Of a stretch of 64,000 bases of DNA, positions 22,508 to 34,875 are shown in pieces. The notes below the pieces were generated by a model. It saw only the letters and a program-made list of their open reading frames with translations. It ran no database searches and was not told the DNA's origin. Source of the stretch: Jackrogersella multiformis (lineage: Eukaryota > Ascomycota > Sordariomycetes > Xylariales > Hypoxylaceae). The translations under genes were made by a program, and so were the position numbers. Numbering within the stretch: position 1 is the stretch's first letter; each line of letters starts with the position of its first letter. Location: contig CADCXD010000011.1 of the NCBI GenBank assembly GCA_902806575.1, forward strand, positions 1,240,001-1,304,000, read 5' to 3'.

Positions 22508-25378
22508 ATGGCACACTTTTCCTCTCCTACGGTGGCTTCAACCCTGACCAGGCCTCGAATAGCTATCGCTGTGGTTTCTGCCATCACAGCAGTCTCGTTA
22601 GGCTATTATTACTATTGCTACCATAGTTACAACCATCCAGATCCCGGTCTCCCCTCGGCGGAGCCCGGCTTGCATCGTCGGAATGCCCTGAGGCGGCCTC
22701 GCCGAACCTCGCAACGCCATGATGATTCCTCCGAGTCCGAGTCGCATGGTGACGAGAACACAGACACGACCACCTCGGCTCCCAATCGAGAAATACTCGC
22801 GCATACCGATGACCAGAACCCTGACGAGTGGTATAACGACAGCAGCCAAGCGCCGCGCCAGCGCACTGGCGAAAACATAGTCACCCTGCTATTTCGAGTA
22901 TCTGAGGATAACGCCCGACGCAACGCTTATGTGCACCGTGGATGTCAGTGTAATGGATGCGCAATGGTCCCTATACGCGGCATTCGGTATCGCTGTGCCA
23001 ACTGCGCTGACTTCGACCTGTGCGAGGTGTGCGAGTCCCAAGGCCTGCATTACAAGACCCACGTCTTCTACAAGATCAAAGTTCCCGCTCCACCCTTCGG
23101 AACCCGACACGTACAGCCGTCTTGGTATCCGGGTGATCCCGACAACTCCATACGAAACCTGCCGCGATATCTCCTCTCCAAGTGGTCGCAAGATACGGGC
23201 TTCGAACGCGTCGAGCTCGATGCTTTCTGGGAGCAATGGACTTTCATGGCCAGTACCGAATGGAGAGATGATCCGGATGGGCTTGGCTTGGCCATGGACC
23301 GGAAGACCTTCGAACGCTGCCTCGTCCCGTCTGGCGGCTATCGGCATGCAGCACCTAACCTCATCCACGACCGCATGTTTGCCTTTTACGATACCAACCA
23401 CGACGACTTAATTGGCTTCGAAGAGTTTCTTCATGGCGTGTCATACAGGAAGCGAAAGGATAAACTTAAGAGGACATTTGACGGCTACGACATCGACGGC
23501 GACGGCTACGTGAGCCGACGGGACTTCCTGCGCATCTTCCGGGCCTATTATGTGCTCTACAAGCAGATGCATAAGGACATCCTCGAAGGTCTCGACGACC
23601 ACATGATGACAACTACTGAGGCCCAACAACTTATCAATGGCCGGCAACCCTTGAGTAGTCTTTTCGGAAGGGAGGGTAGGGTCCCCCGAGTCGATCACTC
23701 GAGACCAATGGAAGGCAAGATATTCCGGTCGAACGGGGACGTCGAAGTTAATGATGGCAGAGGAGCCGTCAACGAGGACAAGCTAGACATGTCTGGTCGC
23801 GAGGAGATCCTGAACAACTTGTTCGCTCGAAACGGCAGTCAGAGTTTATTTACAGAATCATTCGGATCTTCCTCGAGGAGACCTCAATCCCCTAACAGAG
23901 ATACCCGCTACTGGTCGGGGATAATAAATCCTCCTCATAATACGGTCGACCTAGCATCGCTCATTTCGGGCGATTATACGCAGCTTGACGATATCCTCGA
24001 GTCCATTCGTCATGAAGAACGTTCTCTAGGCGATGATATCGAAACCGGCTCCGAGGATGAGGATGGCCAGAGTGAACCCGAGGAGGAAGAGGCCGGTGAA
24101 GCTGACGAAGATGAACAACCCGAGCGCAATGCGGTGGACGAGGGAGTAGGCTCTGCTGCTAATCGGGCTATTCCCGATGCTAGCAGATTCACCAATACGT
24201 TACCAACAGAGAGCCAGCTTAGGGTTCAGCACCAGGCTATTGTAGCGAGTAGTCACCGGCTAGGAGTTGACAAGAGGAAGAGGGTGCTTGCTAGAAAGCA
24301 GCTCCTTGAGAGATGGAAGCGACGCCAATTTTATTTAGACGAAGAAGAAGGCGCCCTACCTCCACAGGGGTGGGAGGAGAACCAAGATGTACTACTGAAC
24401 TTGAACGGCATCGCCGAATCATCCAAGTCAGCGCCCCATTTTCTCTCTCCGCGGTCGAGATCGTCCTCCAAAGTGCGGTTCGCAGAAGACGCGGATGATT
24501 TTGAGACTCGGTCTAATCCGTCTACATCGTCGCGAAGCGTACCGGAGAGGTGGGGCGGGATGGAAATTCCAGACGCAGAGCGGGACGCCGGCAAGGAAAT
24601 ACTCTATCAGGTTACGCAACAAGCTTTCAATGAGCTGCTGGACGAGATTTTCAAAAAGAAGGAGGATCTTGCAGTTCAGGCTGCCGAAACCAAGGAACAA
24701 CGCGAAAAGCACCGAGCGCTCACAGAAATAATCGAACTGGAAGATGAAGACGAAGAATCCAGAAACGATTCACCCGGCGAGCCCCAGGCGAACGGCCTAG
24801 ACGAGAACCGTCCTATCTCACACCAGAACTTGCGCGAATTGCTTTCAGTTAGTAACTACACGATTAGCCCCTCTGCCGAGGACGACGAAACGGCCGAGTT
24901 AGAAGGTCCAACCGCGGAAGCACAGAATAAGGACAACAGAAGAGAGCCTACGATTGATGAGATAGTCGCGCCAGTAGACGATATAATACTTCCAGGGTCC
25001 TCAGGATATCGTGACCCTACTCTACCCCAGAATCGACCCAACAGCATACTGCAGACGCCACTCAACGGTCCTATATCGCGGACAGTGGAGGGTAAGTCCA
25101 AAGATAAAATGCTGGTTAATGGCTCCGGGTCATCCGAGAGCGCTCTAGCTACCGAGACGAAAATTCCCGAACTCGAGTCGCCGGCCTACATCTCGCGCTC
25201 CACGCTGGTGGCATGGAAGCGCCTTGACCTTGCTGAACAGGAGGCACGAGAGAGAGGTGGTTGGGGCAGGCTGGATTACAAGGAGTTCGAGGAAATATAC
25301 CGAGAACACGAATTTCAAGACAGCAGCCGCAATCGACTAGATTACCTGGGCAGCTGGATCGACTTCTGTATTCCTTAG
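22508..25378 (+). CDS. membrane-anchored ZZ-type zinc-finger and EF-hand protein
   Basis: A single exon encodes 956 residues. Residues ~18-37 form one membrane anchor near the N-terminus. A ZZ zinc finger lies at ~142-190, with the pattern CQCNGC, YRCANC, DLCEVC and a final H-Y-K-T-H. Two EF-hand calcium loops follow: DTNHDDLIGFEE at ~295-306 and DIDGDGYVSRRD at ~328-339, both with acceptable Ca ligands. The remainder is acidic and disordered, with an Asp/Glu-rich block near 510-540 and a coiled-coil-prone basic segment near 575-610. The combination suggests a calcium-responsive scaffold at an internal membrane, with the ZZ finger binding a peptide or ubiquitin-like partner. That role is inferred; the domains are direct. 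The start ATG follows an in-frame-free leader. Confidence 0.88.
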   Translation: MAHFSSPTVASTLTRPRIAIAVVSAITAVSLGYYYYCYHSYNHPDPGLPSAEPGLHRRNALRRPRRTSQRHDDSSESESHGDENTDTTTSAPNREILAHTDDQNPDEWYNDSSQAPRQRTGENIVTLLFRVSEDNARRNAYVHRGCQCNGCAMVPIRGIRYRCANCADFDLCEVCESQGLHYKTHVFYKIKVPAPPFGTRHVQPSWYPGDPDNSIRNLPRYLLSKWSQDTGFERVELDAFWEQWTFMASTEWRDDPDGLGLAMDRKTFERCLVPSGGYRHAAPNLIHDRMFAFYDTNHDDLIGFEEFLHGVSYRKRKDKLKRTFDGYDIDGDGYVSRRDFLRIFRAYYVLYKQMHKDILEGLDDHMMTTTEAQQLINGRQPLSSLFGREGRVPRVDHSRPMEGKIFRSNGDVEVNDGRGAVNEDKLDMSGREEILNNLFARNGSQSLFTESFGSSSRRPQSPNRDTRYWSGIINPPHNTVDLASLISGDYTQLDDILESIRHEERSLGDDIETGSEDEDGQSEPEEEEAGEADEDEQPERNAVDEGVGSAANRAIPDASRFTNTLPTESQLRVQHQAIVASSHRLGVDKRKRVLARKQLLERWKRRQFYLDEEEGALPPQGWEENQDVLLNLNGIAESSKSAPHFLSPRSRSSSKVRFAEDADDFETRSNPSTSSRSVPERWGGMEIPDAERDAGKEILYQVTQQAFNELLDEIFKKKEDLAVQAAETKEQREKHRALTEIIELEDEDEESRNDSPGEPQANGLDENRPISHQNLRELLSVSNYTISPSAEDDETAELEGPTAEAQNKDNRREPTIDEIVAPVDDIILPGSSGYRDPTLPQNRPNSILQTPLNGPISRTVEGKSKDKMLVNGSGSSESALATETKIPELESPAYISRSTLVAWKRLDLAEQEARERGGWGRLDYKEFEEIYREHEFQDSSRNRLDYLGSWIDFCIP

Positions 25379-26183
25379 GATGATACCCTTTGAGGACCAC
25401 CGTTCCTATTTGACCAAGTTCTCTTTATCGGGTAGGACTTGTGAGGAGGAGTTACTGGACAATACGTTCGTGTACCTCTACAGGTCCAATCCCCATTAAA
25501 TTTTGTTTTACAGTTGACGAGGGAGATGTATATTATTCGTTGGGCCGAACTTGAATGAACGTGGATTAGATGTACTCGGCGTTGACATTGCGACTGTCTA
25601 CAAGTCACACCATGGCTCCGACCTATACCTAACGCCCTCGTGCCAATACCTCTACTGGACATGGGATAATTCATTACGAATTGCACTTATCTATCTACCC
25701 GCCTAGTACTCAACTCATAAGTCTTAATTCATCTACTCTACGGTTATTCAATTGCCGAGAGGTCTCGCGTGCATGCACTTTATGCGGCGGCCATACGTAT
25801 ACCGATACGAGACTGATTCGAGCCTTAAGGGGCAAGGTACGTAGTGCACTGGGTTCTATCTCGGATCTATAACTTTTGTTACCGACTCGATTCACGGCCG
25901 AGAGTTATTGACTGTGTGGATTACAATGACTTCAGCCTGCAGTGGTATGGTAATTTAAAATATGTATAATAGGCTGATTTGGTTGTTCCCTGGAGGTGAG
26001 GTCTCTATGGAGTACATGGGTAATGGACGATGTGTATTGATGTGCGCGTAAGCATATCTACCTACCTACCTACCTAGATAGATGGATAGATAGATAGATA
26101 TATATATATAATAGTAGACCCTGCCCCCTCTGTAGGAGCATCCATATCACATCTAGCCCTTGTTATATACCTAGTTAGTAGGC
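25379..26183. other. intergenic gap with a GATA/TA microsatellite
   Basis: No exon supported. An ACCT repeat followed by GATA and TA dinucleotide repeats lies at about 26057-26111, shortly before the secreted-protein gene. Confidence 0.55.
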
Positions 26184-27223
26184 ATGGCTGTCTCCATGCT
26201 GTTAGGTTGGCTACTACTTTCCACGTACGTTTCGGCTGAATGTACCAGGGAGTTTCTCATAGGGGCCACTAATAAGTACGTAGAGGCTCAAGCTGCTGGA
26301 TCTGCTAGCGACGTGGTTGCACTGGCGGCACCCAATATCACTTATACGGAGAACGAAACGCCCAGGCCCATTGCGCAGGGAGTTTTGGCAGAATCTATCA
26401 AGATCGACCACAATCGCAGCATCCACGACACCGCCAACTGCGCAACCTTCACTGAGATCATTGCTGCGACCAACCCTCACCAGTATGTCATCGGCACACG
26501 CATCGTATTTAATGATGATAACAAGATCTCCTTGATGGAATCGATCATAACCGATACCGGGGACTGGGCTTTCAACGCGACTGGATACTTGTACTGGAAC
26601 TCGCTCGAGAACTGGGATATCATCCCTGAGGATAAGCGAGACAGCCGAGAGGTGATCCAATCAGCCGGCAACGCCTATTTCGAGAGGTTCAAGAACGAGA
26701 GCGTAGTCGTACCTTTCGGCGTGCCTTGTTCTCGGCTCGAAGGAGGCGCCTCCACCGCACCGTTAAACATGACAGGCGATTCCTGCACTCTCGCAGGCCT
26801 CCCATCATCACTCGTAGTCACCGACCGCCGATTCGTCGTAGACGAGACTCTTGGCGTCGTTGACATCTTTGTCGGCTTTCCTGGACTCGATAGGTCACAG
26901 GGGCAGAAGCCAATGCCTGACAGGTATGAATTGTTGAACATTATGTTAACCCCCCTCCCCCTATCTTGCCTAGCCCAGGAGTCGGAATTTCCCGATCGAG
27001 CTGACTGAGTTCCTTGCTCCCGAGACGTGCCCGAGATCATAGTCGACCGCTAGATTAATTGTCTAAAGAAGCAGATGCTGACTCTCATTGTTGCAGCCAC
27101 ATGTTCAGGATAGAATCGGGAAAGATTCGGTATATCCACACCGTCTCGTCTTGCGTAGAGGCGGGCTGTGGGATGAATGGTACCATTCCTACTTCGAGGA
27201 TTAGGCGGCTGGGGCACTTGTGA
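26184..27223 (+). CDS. secreted protein of unknown function (DUF8021-like)
   Basis: Exons 26184-26923 and 27097-27223 (intron 173 nt, GTATGA donor, TTGCAG acceptor) encode 288 residues. The N-terminus MAVSMLLGWLLLSTYVSA is a clear signal peptide. The mature part has N-glycosylation sequons (NIT, NRS, NAT, NES, NMT) and scattered cysteines, fitting an extracellular protein. The middle part (NATGYLYWNSLENWDIIP, VIQSAGNAYFERF) and the second-exon text (MFRIESGKIRYIHTVSSC) match my memory of a widespread ascomycete secreted family annotated as DUF8021, with a SnoaL/NTF2-like first half. No enzymatic residues can be assigned. Confidence is high that it is a gene and moderate on the family name. 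Confidence 0.8.
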
Positions 27224-28074
27224 GGAATAGTACCGATCTCATATTAATTGCATCGATTCGATGAAGTATGAAGGGTTTTATTCGAGGGTTCCCAATGTCG
27301 TAATGGCGATCCCAGAACAAGCCAGCGATTGAACATGAACACACACAACCATAGACCTGCAATAGCCGTGGATGTTGGTACTAAAATGATAGGTATTGTA
27401 CCTAAATTCGAATAACTCTTTTAGATCGATTTAAACATTGAATTTAACGCGTCTTGATGTGAAAGGGGGGCCAGATGGTGAGCCATCATCTTCTAATATG
27501 ACTGTACACGCCCCGTCTTTAGGTACCCAACGATGTGAGTATCTCTTATATTGCGGCATTATTTTATCGTAAGATTACAATAAAAATAACACACGATATA
27601 CTGATAGATACCGGTTCGGAGACTTTGGCTCGGGGACTTCTCCAACGCTAATTGAATGCTGTGTGTTAATGTTGCAATGGATTCGGCGATAGAGTCAGCA
27701 ATGGAGTCAAGAATCGGCACAACCAACAATGCCGTACCCAGTTGATTTATCATCTTTTCAAAGCTCCGCCCGCCTTGCTTATATCACCTACTGTACCTAC
27801 AGTAAAAACACCCAATAGAACTGAATATAACGACCATATAATACAAGGTTGACTGGTCCAGAGACATAACCTCCCATATATCTTCCTAACACCATTCACT
27901 CATCAATTTGATCTCCAGGGTCCTAGGTTATAGTAATATATCCTAAACAAATAGTACTAGAAACGCAATGACATCGACGCCATAATTGATTCTATCCTCC
28001 CGTATCATACACGTCTAGGTTTTTATACCTATATAATTATTCCCCTAGGATCCAAAGCACCTATGATACCAACA
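27224..28074. other. intergenic gap, nothing recognised
   Basis: AT-rich promoter region of the following reductase gene. A minus-strand frame at 27559-27753 encodes a short repetitive amphipathic peptide and is probably chance. Confidence 0.5.
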
Positions 28075-29194
28075 ATGAAGGAAGCTATGGTGGCTCCGGG
28101 TGAGTACCGAATGATCCAACTTGACCTCCGAGCAGCATTAACACCAGCTAGGGCCCAAGGTTGAGATTATCAACTCGCCACTCCCCAAGCCTAACGCCGA
28201 CCAGCTACTTATCAAGGTCGTCGTGAGCGGATCTAACCCTAAGGACTGGAAGGCGGGAGACTGGTTCCAAATCACCGTAAACCAAGGCGATGATATCGCT
28301 GGCATCGTACAAGAGGTTGGCGCCAACGTAACTGAATTCAAACCGGGCGATCGTGTTGCCGCATTTCACGAGATGCTAAGTCCGCATGGGTCTTTTGCCG
28401 AATACGCCATCGCATGGCAGTATACCACTTTTCACCTTCCGCAGAAGATTACATTTGAAGGTATGAGCGAACCATGACGCCAAGCTAGCATTGAGGCTGG
28501 GGATGTGCTAACAAACTTGCCAGAGGGAGCAACGATACCATTAGCTGCCATGACAGCGGTAGTCGGATTATATTCCCGGCTCGGTCTTCCGCAACCATGG
28601 ACACCGGCAACTGAGCCCATACCTCTTGTTGTCCATGGCGCAGCTTCAGCTGTCGGCGCTTTTGCCATCCAGTTTGCCCGAAAGAGCAATATTCATCCTC
28701 TTATTTGCATAGCTGGAAAGTCTCACCCATTCGTAGAGACATTGATCGATCGTAGCAAGGGAGATGTCATCATCGACTACCGTGATGGGGATGACGCCGT
28801 CACGGAAGCAATAAAGAAAGCCTCTGGTGGATCCAGGCTCCTTCATGCCTTTGATGCCACATCAGATCACAATAGCCACATCACCGTGAGCAAAGCCCTC
28901 GCCGAGGGGGGCAAGATAACAGTTGTGTTGACAAATGAATACGAGTTTCCCTCGCATGTATTGCATTCCTATACTATGGTTGGTTCTGTGCATGAAGATG
29001 AGAAGGACTTTGGTTTCGTCTACTTCAGATACATCAGTCGAGGACTGCAGGAAGGATGGTTCAAGCCACATCCCCAAGAGGTTATTGCAGGAGGGCTGGG
29101 AGGCATTCAGAAGGGATTGGACGATCTGAAAGCGGGAAAAGCACACGCTATGAAGTACGTGTTCAGGATTGCCGATACGGTGGGAGTCGCATAG
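28075..29194 (+). CDS. medium-chain dehydrogenase/reductase (zinc-free quinone/enoyl reductase type)
   Basis: Exons 28075-28099, 28152-28460 and 28524-29194 encode 334 residues; introns are 52 and 63 nt. The 25-nt first exon joins the next to make MKEAMVAPGPKVEI. The GroES-like half shows GSNPKDWKAGDW and GDDIAGIVQEVGANV (residues ~40-75), and the nucleotide-binding half shows VVHGAASAVGAFAIQFARK, a Rossmann AxxxVG fingerprint for NAD(P)H. The zinc-ligand cysteines of alcohol dehydrogenases are absent, so it belongs with quinone reductases and trans-acting enoyl reductases (ToxD-like). Such enzymes often sit in secondary-metabolite loci, but no PKS or NRPS is nearby. The gene at 34876-36150 is a diverged member of the same superfamily. 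Confidence 0.88.
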
Positions 29195-32100
29195 ATAGTG
29201 TTATTAAAGGGGCAAATGGGTTGCGAGAGCATCACAACATCGCCTGGCATCGCGTCTAGCTCTAAGGAAAACTGTAGGTCGCCAAAACATTCAGGCGTTA
29301 TCGCGCTCATTGTAAAGCGTGTAGATAGTATCTATTATCTTATAACATTCTTTAGGTTATTATATGTCAATTAACTGTACAATATTTCAATATTAGTTGC
29401 TCCGATAATATCCAAAATGCCGGTAGTCCTCCTCAAGGTAAATCCCAAATTAACAGATCAAATACTATCGAGAAGTCCTTATTTACTTAGGTACCTATTT
29501 AACGATATTTGAGAATTGATTTTTAATCTAGTAATATATAGATCAGGACACACGATGACCGCCTGGATAGTTGAACCTAGCTTGGCTATTGTTAAGGGTT
29601 AAACCATGTGAACATGTTCAACCAATGGTATCAAATATCCTAAGAATTACGCACCTGTTACTATTCGATAGCTAATAAATCATCATTTGCAAGATAACTA
29701 ATAAAATGGCAAGCAATTCTCAGCATAATATCATAAGAAACCGGCATGTAAGCATCAAGTGGAAATAATTTTAAGCTATCATTCAGGTTAAATAAGCCTC
29801 GAAGCGATGAGGAGATACATTATAATTTCTCATCCATAGAGGCTATCAAAAGGCTATGCTCTCTAGCTTTACGAAATTTGACATTTACCTACCGAGACTA
29901 AACTTGTATTGGAATTTTAAAGATTTAAGGAATCATCTATATTATCAACTTTTATATAGAACGTACGAGGGCTGCCATGGGTGTTTAGCACCGTCTTTTC
30001 AAAATAGCAGGAGCTAAATTCACTACTTTTGCATACCATGAATCCATGATATAATTATATTTACTGTGTGATGTTGACGTGTATGCCATAAGGGGTGAAA
30101 CAGCGGACATGGTTCGGGGAATCTCGGGATCCTTGAAAGTAAAAGTGAACCTCCCAAGGCCTGAGAAAGGATTAATAATATAACTTCGTGGACTCCTTTT
30201 ACCCTCCCGACATTTTTTTATGAGAATACGGGGACGATTTAGGGGCGTGCTGTAGCTACACTTGCTCATACGTCTCAGATGTTTAGCCTGACAATATGAA
30301 AATAGCTACGTTGTGGATGACAAACTGCGTAAGTCATGATTTTAGCCTCTAAGGTTTGTATGGGAGACCTAAGTTATTAAAGAATGAACCAGTGCTCTGT
30401 TTTACATGCTTCATGGGTGGTACGTCGTTGGACCTCGAAACTAGAGTTGAAGCAGTATCAAAGTGTCTACCTGCTTATAATATCACTTTAAGAAGTCCTA
30501 AAATACCTGGCAAAAATACATACTATGGTAAAGCTTACTGACTTCCCTGAAGGGGTTTAACGGATCGATTGAGCATAGCTTAATGAGTTACTAATAAGCC
30601 ATGAGCCGTTAAATGAATGTTTGCAGATAGGTATTGCTGGGACCATAAATTAGTTGAGCATGTAAAGGGTGCCCTTAAGAAATAAAGCTCTCCCTCGGTC
30701 TTGCGTGGCGCTCTGCTTCGGTTTAATTTTTAACGTAAATAGTATCATACCATGATATACCTACCCATATGCTGATGAACGGTGACAAAGTAGGGCTGGG
30801 CTAATAGTATTAAACCTACGAGGTACCGTGAGCGTGAAAACAGGGGGTTGTCGCAAAATGATAGATTGCGATGAGACACAGGCAAAATTCTTACCTTGTC
30901 TACCTAGTGTAGTGTAGGTAGGTAAGTAGCTGGGTATGGTATGACTCGTTTTCTTTTGAGTACGATTTAGGGGGTCGAGGTTTGACGAGAGCGGTTACTG
31001 ACTCCTCTTGGGTCTTGGAAATACACTAGTAATGCAATGGAGTGGTTGACGGCCTATGTACATCGGCCCCTGAACATAGGTAACTGAAGCCTCACTTGGG
31101 TACCTAGGTATGTAGAGAACATAAACGCTCATAATCTGGGGCTGTTCGCGGCGAAAAAGACAACTGCGATGATATACATACATATAAGGAGATGAATATT
31201 AAAAGTTCATTACTTGCTATTATTAACTGCTACATAGTAAGTATTGAGCCCGATAGAACATCCCAGAGACAATCGCGCTGATCAAAGGCCTTACCTACAA
31301 CGGTACCCATGTCTCATTGAGTCGTATGGATTGGCTACCTACCAAGGTAGTGTACCATAGTAGGTAGGTAGTATTATTCGATCGCCATGTTCGCTTGTTA
31401 TTGGTGCATGGATATTATGAAACAGACAGCAACATTACGACCGAACGACCGATATCAGCAGACTATAGGATCATTTCTTTAACAAGATCATGCCGTTCTA
31501 GGATGGGAGTGGTTTAGGGTCCTGCCCCCCCCCCCCCCAGCGCCTAATATGTATTTCTAGTATATTCAGAGGTTACCTACCTCATACCCATACGTGATGC
31601 TTTAATTGCCAAGATATCCACATTACACGTAATCCACTAGAAACGTCTTGGCTCGAGATCTGGCACAAGGATCGAAACATGGGAGGATTAACGCTAACCG
31701 GTAGATCATTAAACGATCATTGCCCCGGGCGTAGTTAGAACACCTACCTATTATCATCGCCAAGTCCGGAGCTTACATAGGTAGTATAAGCTTATTATGT
31801 TTACATACATAGTAGTAGAATACCTACCCTAGGTAGGTAGATTAGATTAATGAAAGGCGAGCAACCATCATTTCACCACGCCGTATTTTATCTCCTCCCA
31901 TATGGGTTTTTGGCTTCGTAGTAGTAGTTTATCGACCATGTAAAATGTCCATTCTTATTCGCTATAGGTACCCTCACGACATCTTCGTCTGTCTCCACTA
32001 GGTACACTACACTAAATCATGGCACTAGCGTAGCGAAACAGGAATCGAATAGGTATATCTCCGCGTACCCATCTTTTCCATTTGGTAATATTAGTCCCAT

Positions 32101-32759
32101 GTAACAAGCCTCAATGGCCACCGGTTGTCATAGGTAGTATAGACAATGTGAGCCTCCTTTTTTCCTACATAGCGAGGAGTCTCTCTAGTGTAGGGGTAGC
32201 TAGGGCATCGGCAATTTTATAACAGGCACCCTGGTGAGGATCGGTTAGGAAACCCCCTCGTGAGCGATAATGGAAACTCGAAACGGATCTCTTTCACCTC
32301 TCTACCCTACAACGTATGTAGTTGGGTAAAAGGAAGATTGGTTACCTAGGTATAATAGCATGTAAAAGAAAGGGATCCACTTTGACGAAGGCTCCTTTTC
32401 ATGCTCGAAACCCACCAGCATGATACAGATCGTGTTGGATATTGGCTCACGTAGCCTGTCTAGGAGTGTCTCTATTCGGCAGACGCTCCGGTTTTGGCCA
32501 TCTCGCATGGGAATACCAGCCTGCGGAGATCTTGCTCGATCTCCATTGCTTGTTATATAGGCGGGCGATGTTCACCACAGATCGTCAACTTCCATGTTCC
32601 TCTGCAGGCCGGTTTCCCTTTCCAATTACCTTCTCTTCGTCGTCGTCGATCCTGTGGATCAGTTCTGTTCGCAATTACTTCATTATTTTTCCGAGTTTCT
32701 CTGTATCCTATCCTTCCTTTGCCGGCCCGGTGCTGTTGATCGCTTTGCAACTGTCAAAA
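29195..32759. other. 3.5-kb AT-rich intergenic region
   Basis: No gene, RNA or recognisable transposon remnant was found on either strand. The longest frames (29985-30269 minus, 30356-30541 plus) are short and featureless. A run of 14 C lies at 31525-31538. CCTAGG/GGTACC words occur at about 30890-30930, 31330-31375 and 31815-31840. The last ~300 nt are pyrimidine-rich and are probably the leader of the GEgh16 gene. Confidence 0.5.
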
Positions 32760-34037
32760 ATGCCTTCCATTTCTTCTACTCTACTCTCCTTCGTGTCGTT
32801 GCTAGCATTAGCTCAGGCGCATGGCGTTATTCTAAGTGCGCAAGGTATCGGTGGCTCACCCGCAAGTGTCGGGTTCCAAGGTAAAAACCATCAGCATCCG
32901 CTCAGGCCTTACTCTTTATCATCTTAGCTGACACCGCCGACACTGCCTAGTCGAAAAGCAATTGGCAAGGAATTGCACGTCCATCAGCCCATGCCAACAA
33001 GATACAACCATCATCCGAGATGCAGAGATCGCAGCCAACGTGGTAAACGAGTGCGGAAGGACAGAACTTTCCGGCAACATCGACATCGGAGAGAACACGG
33101 AGAATGCGATTGCAGCAGGTGCTGTGACCCAAGTTAAGGCCGGAACGCAAATAAAGGTCACTATTCATCAAGTAAATGCTGACGGCGCTGGCCCTTATAC
33201 ATGTGATTTGGTAAGTGCCCTACCTAACGTGTATTATATATTATGTGACACCCATATCAAATGGATACCGCATGATGGAGCTCAACTAATTTATTTATAC
33301 TCCAGGTCGAGGCCGGGAACAACGGTGTCATCTCGCAAAACCTCACGGTCGAGAACAACGTCCCTGGAGTCAATGGATTCTCTCAGGCGAAGACTCAGGA
33401 CTTCGATATCCTCGTGAACATGCCTGATTCTTTCGCTTGCACTGGATGTAAGTCCCAGGCCTTCCCGACCTTCCCGGGACTTCATATTAACAATTCTACA
33501 GCTTCCCTCGGCAATGTCTGCACTGTCCGGTGCAGGAATGCAGCTTTTGCCGGCCCTTTCGGCGGCTGCTTCCCCGTTCAGCAAACGGACGTGAAACCAA
33601 GTGTGAACACGCCAGCAAACATCGATACTGCTCTCTCCCTGGAGAAGGTGAACAAGCAAGTCGCACAAGACAAGGCCGACCTCCCCGCTGCTATCGCGGC
33701 GATTCAAAATGCAGGATCGGATGAAGCATTACAGAATGCGGCCGTGGTCAGCTCGATCTTAAAACAGTCCATTACTAGCTTGGCTGCTCCTGTTCAGACC
33801 CCCGATGTCGTCACGGGGAAGGCGTCGCAGGCAACGGCGGTTGGTGGAACTACCACGAGCGCCTCGGCGGCTCAAACGAGTGCTGCTACGAACACTGGAT
33901 CTAAGAACGGCAACGGACGTGGCAACAAAAACAATGCCAACAATGCCAACGCTAACAGCAACGTTAACAACGGTGGAAATGGCCGAGCTAATGCTGCCAA
34001 CAATAACAAGAGAAGAGCAGAGGTCTTCGTCGCTTAA
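32760..34037 (+). CDS. GEgh16-type secreted protein (appressorium-associated family)
   Basis: Four exons, 32760-32880, 32951-33210, 33306-33447 and 33502-34037, encode 352 residues; introns are 70, 95 and 54 nt. The signal peptide is MPSISSTLLSFVSLLALAQA, and the mature protein begins HGVILSAQG. Family features are the NCTSISPCQQDTTIIRDAEI block, the GAVTQVKAGTQIKVTIHQVN strand region, CTVRCRNAAFAGPFGGCFP and a paired cysteine pattern. The family was first met as infection-structure genes (gEgh16 of powdery mildew, GAS1/GAS2 of the rice blast fungus) and is secreted or appressorial; its molecular activity is unknown. The last ~90 residues are low-complexity Ala/Thr/Ser followed by an Asn/Gly-rich tail (NNANNANANSNVNNGGNG) ending in basic KRR. 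Confidence 0.9.
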
Positions 34038-34875
34038 ACAAGCAGCCGATGCAATTTTAGACCCGCGATCGAAATGCGATAACGAAAGGCCGTGCCTGTT
34101 GACGAGATGCTTGGGCAGGAGTTGAGATACCAGATACCTAGAAAGATTGGATAGGGCACTTGATTGTACTCGGAATTTTCTGTATATATATATATATCGA
34201 ACTATGTAGATTATATCAAACGACGTAGATTATCTAAGAAGTGCCGATTTACGTCCTGTGGGTGGCATGCCAGCGACGCGAGAGGTTAGAATCTAAAGTC
34301 CAATGAGCTTAGAGAATAGGGGTAGAGAATAGGGGTTAACAATCTTGACCTACCTACATGCAGGTACCCATGTAAGTTATGTACCTAAGTAGCTTACCTA
34401 GGTACCTCGGTATTCAATCAGGAGAGTGTGTATCTAGGTACCTTTGAATATACCGCAGCGGCGTTAGTAGAAACCCACTATGCATACGAAGTAGGCTAGG
34501 TAGGAAGCGCCGGGGCCGGAGATACTGGTAGCTCCTAACCAATGGGAGCTCAATTTACTTCCTCTCTCGTACATACATCTATATTTGGAATCAGTTAAAT
34601 CCGAAACAACACAATTCCGAGCCGGGGACTATGTACTACCTAAGGTACCTGTATCGAGATATCTGACAATATAAACAGGTGCCACTGCCTACATATGTAC
34701 GTCTCAAGGACTCGTAATACGGTTGAGACAAAGAGAGTTATTTAGGTACCTATACCTACCTAAGTAATCAATTATCGAATCCCGATCCCGATCCCGTGGG
34801 CCGTCTACTTCTGACTTGATACACATTTACATAATTTCCGACTTGGTATAGACAAGTTCTCACTTGGTACACATT
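34038..34875. repeat. intergenic gap with CCTAGG/GGTACC words and a TA tract
   Basis: A (TA)n tract at about 34182-34197 follows the GEgh16 gene. TACCTAGGTA-type words occur at 34350-34445, 34640-34655 and 34745-34765. No gene supported; it includes the promoter of the next reductase. Confidence 0.55.

Noticed and set aside
26057..26111. Possible CRISPR-like or satellite array
   Set aside because: Only simple ACCT/GATA/TA microsatellite units, with no spacers; nuclear fungal DNA is not expected to hold CRISPR.
27559..27753. Minus frame with a D-S-I-A-(D/E)-S-I-A repeat
   Set aside because: Arises from a short DNA repeat; no start context or homologue known to me.
29195..32400. Decayed transposon in the AT-rich gap
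   Set aside because: No transposase, reverse-transcriptase or integrase motifs and no long terminal repeats or inverted ends could be seen by eye; a genome-wide repeat search would decide.
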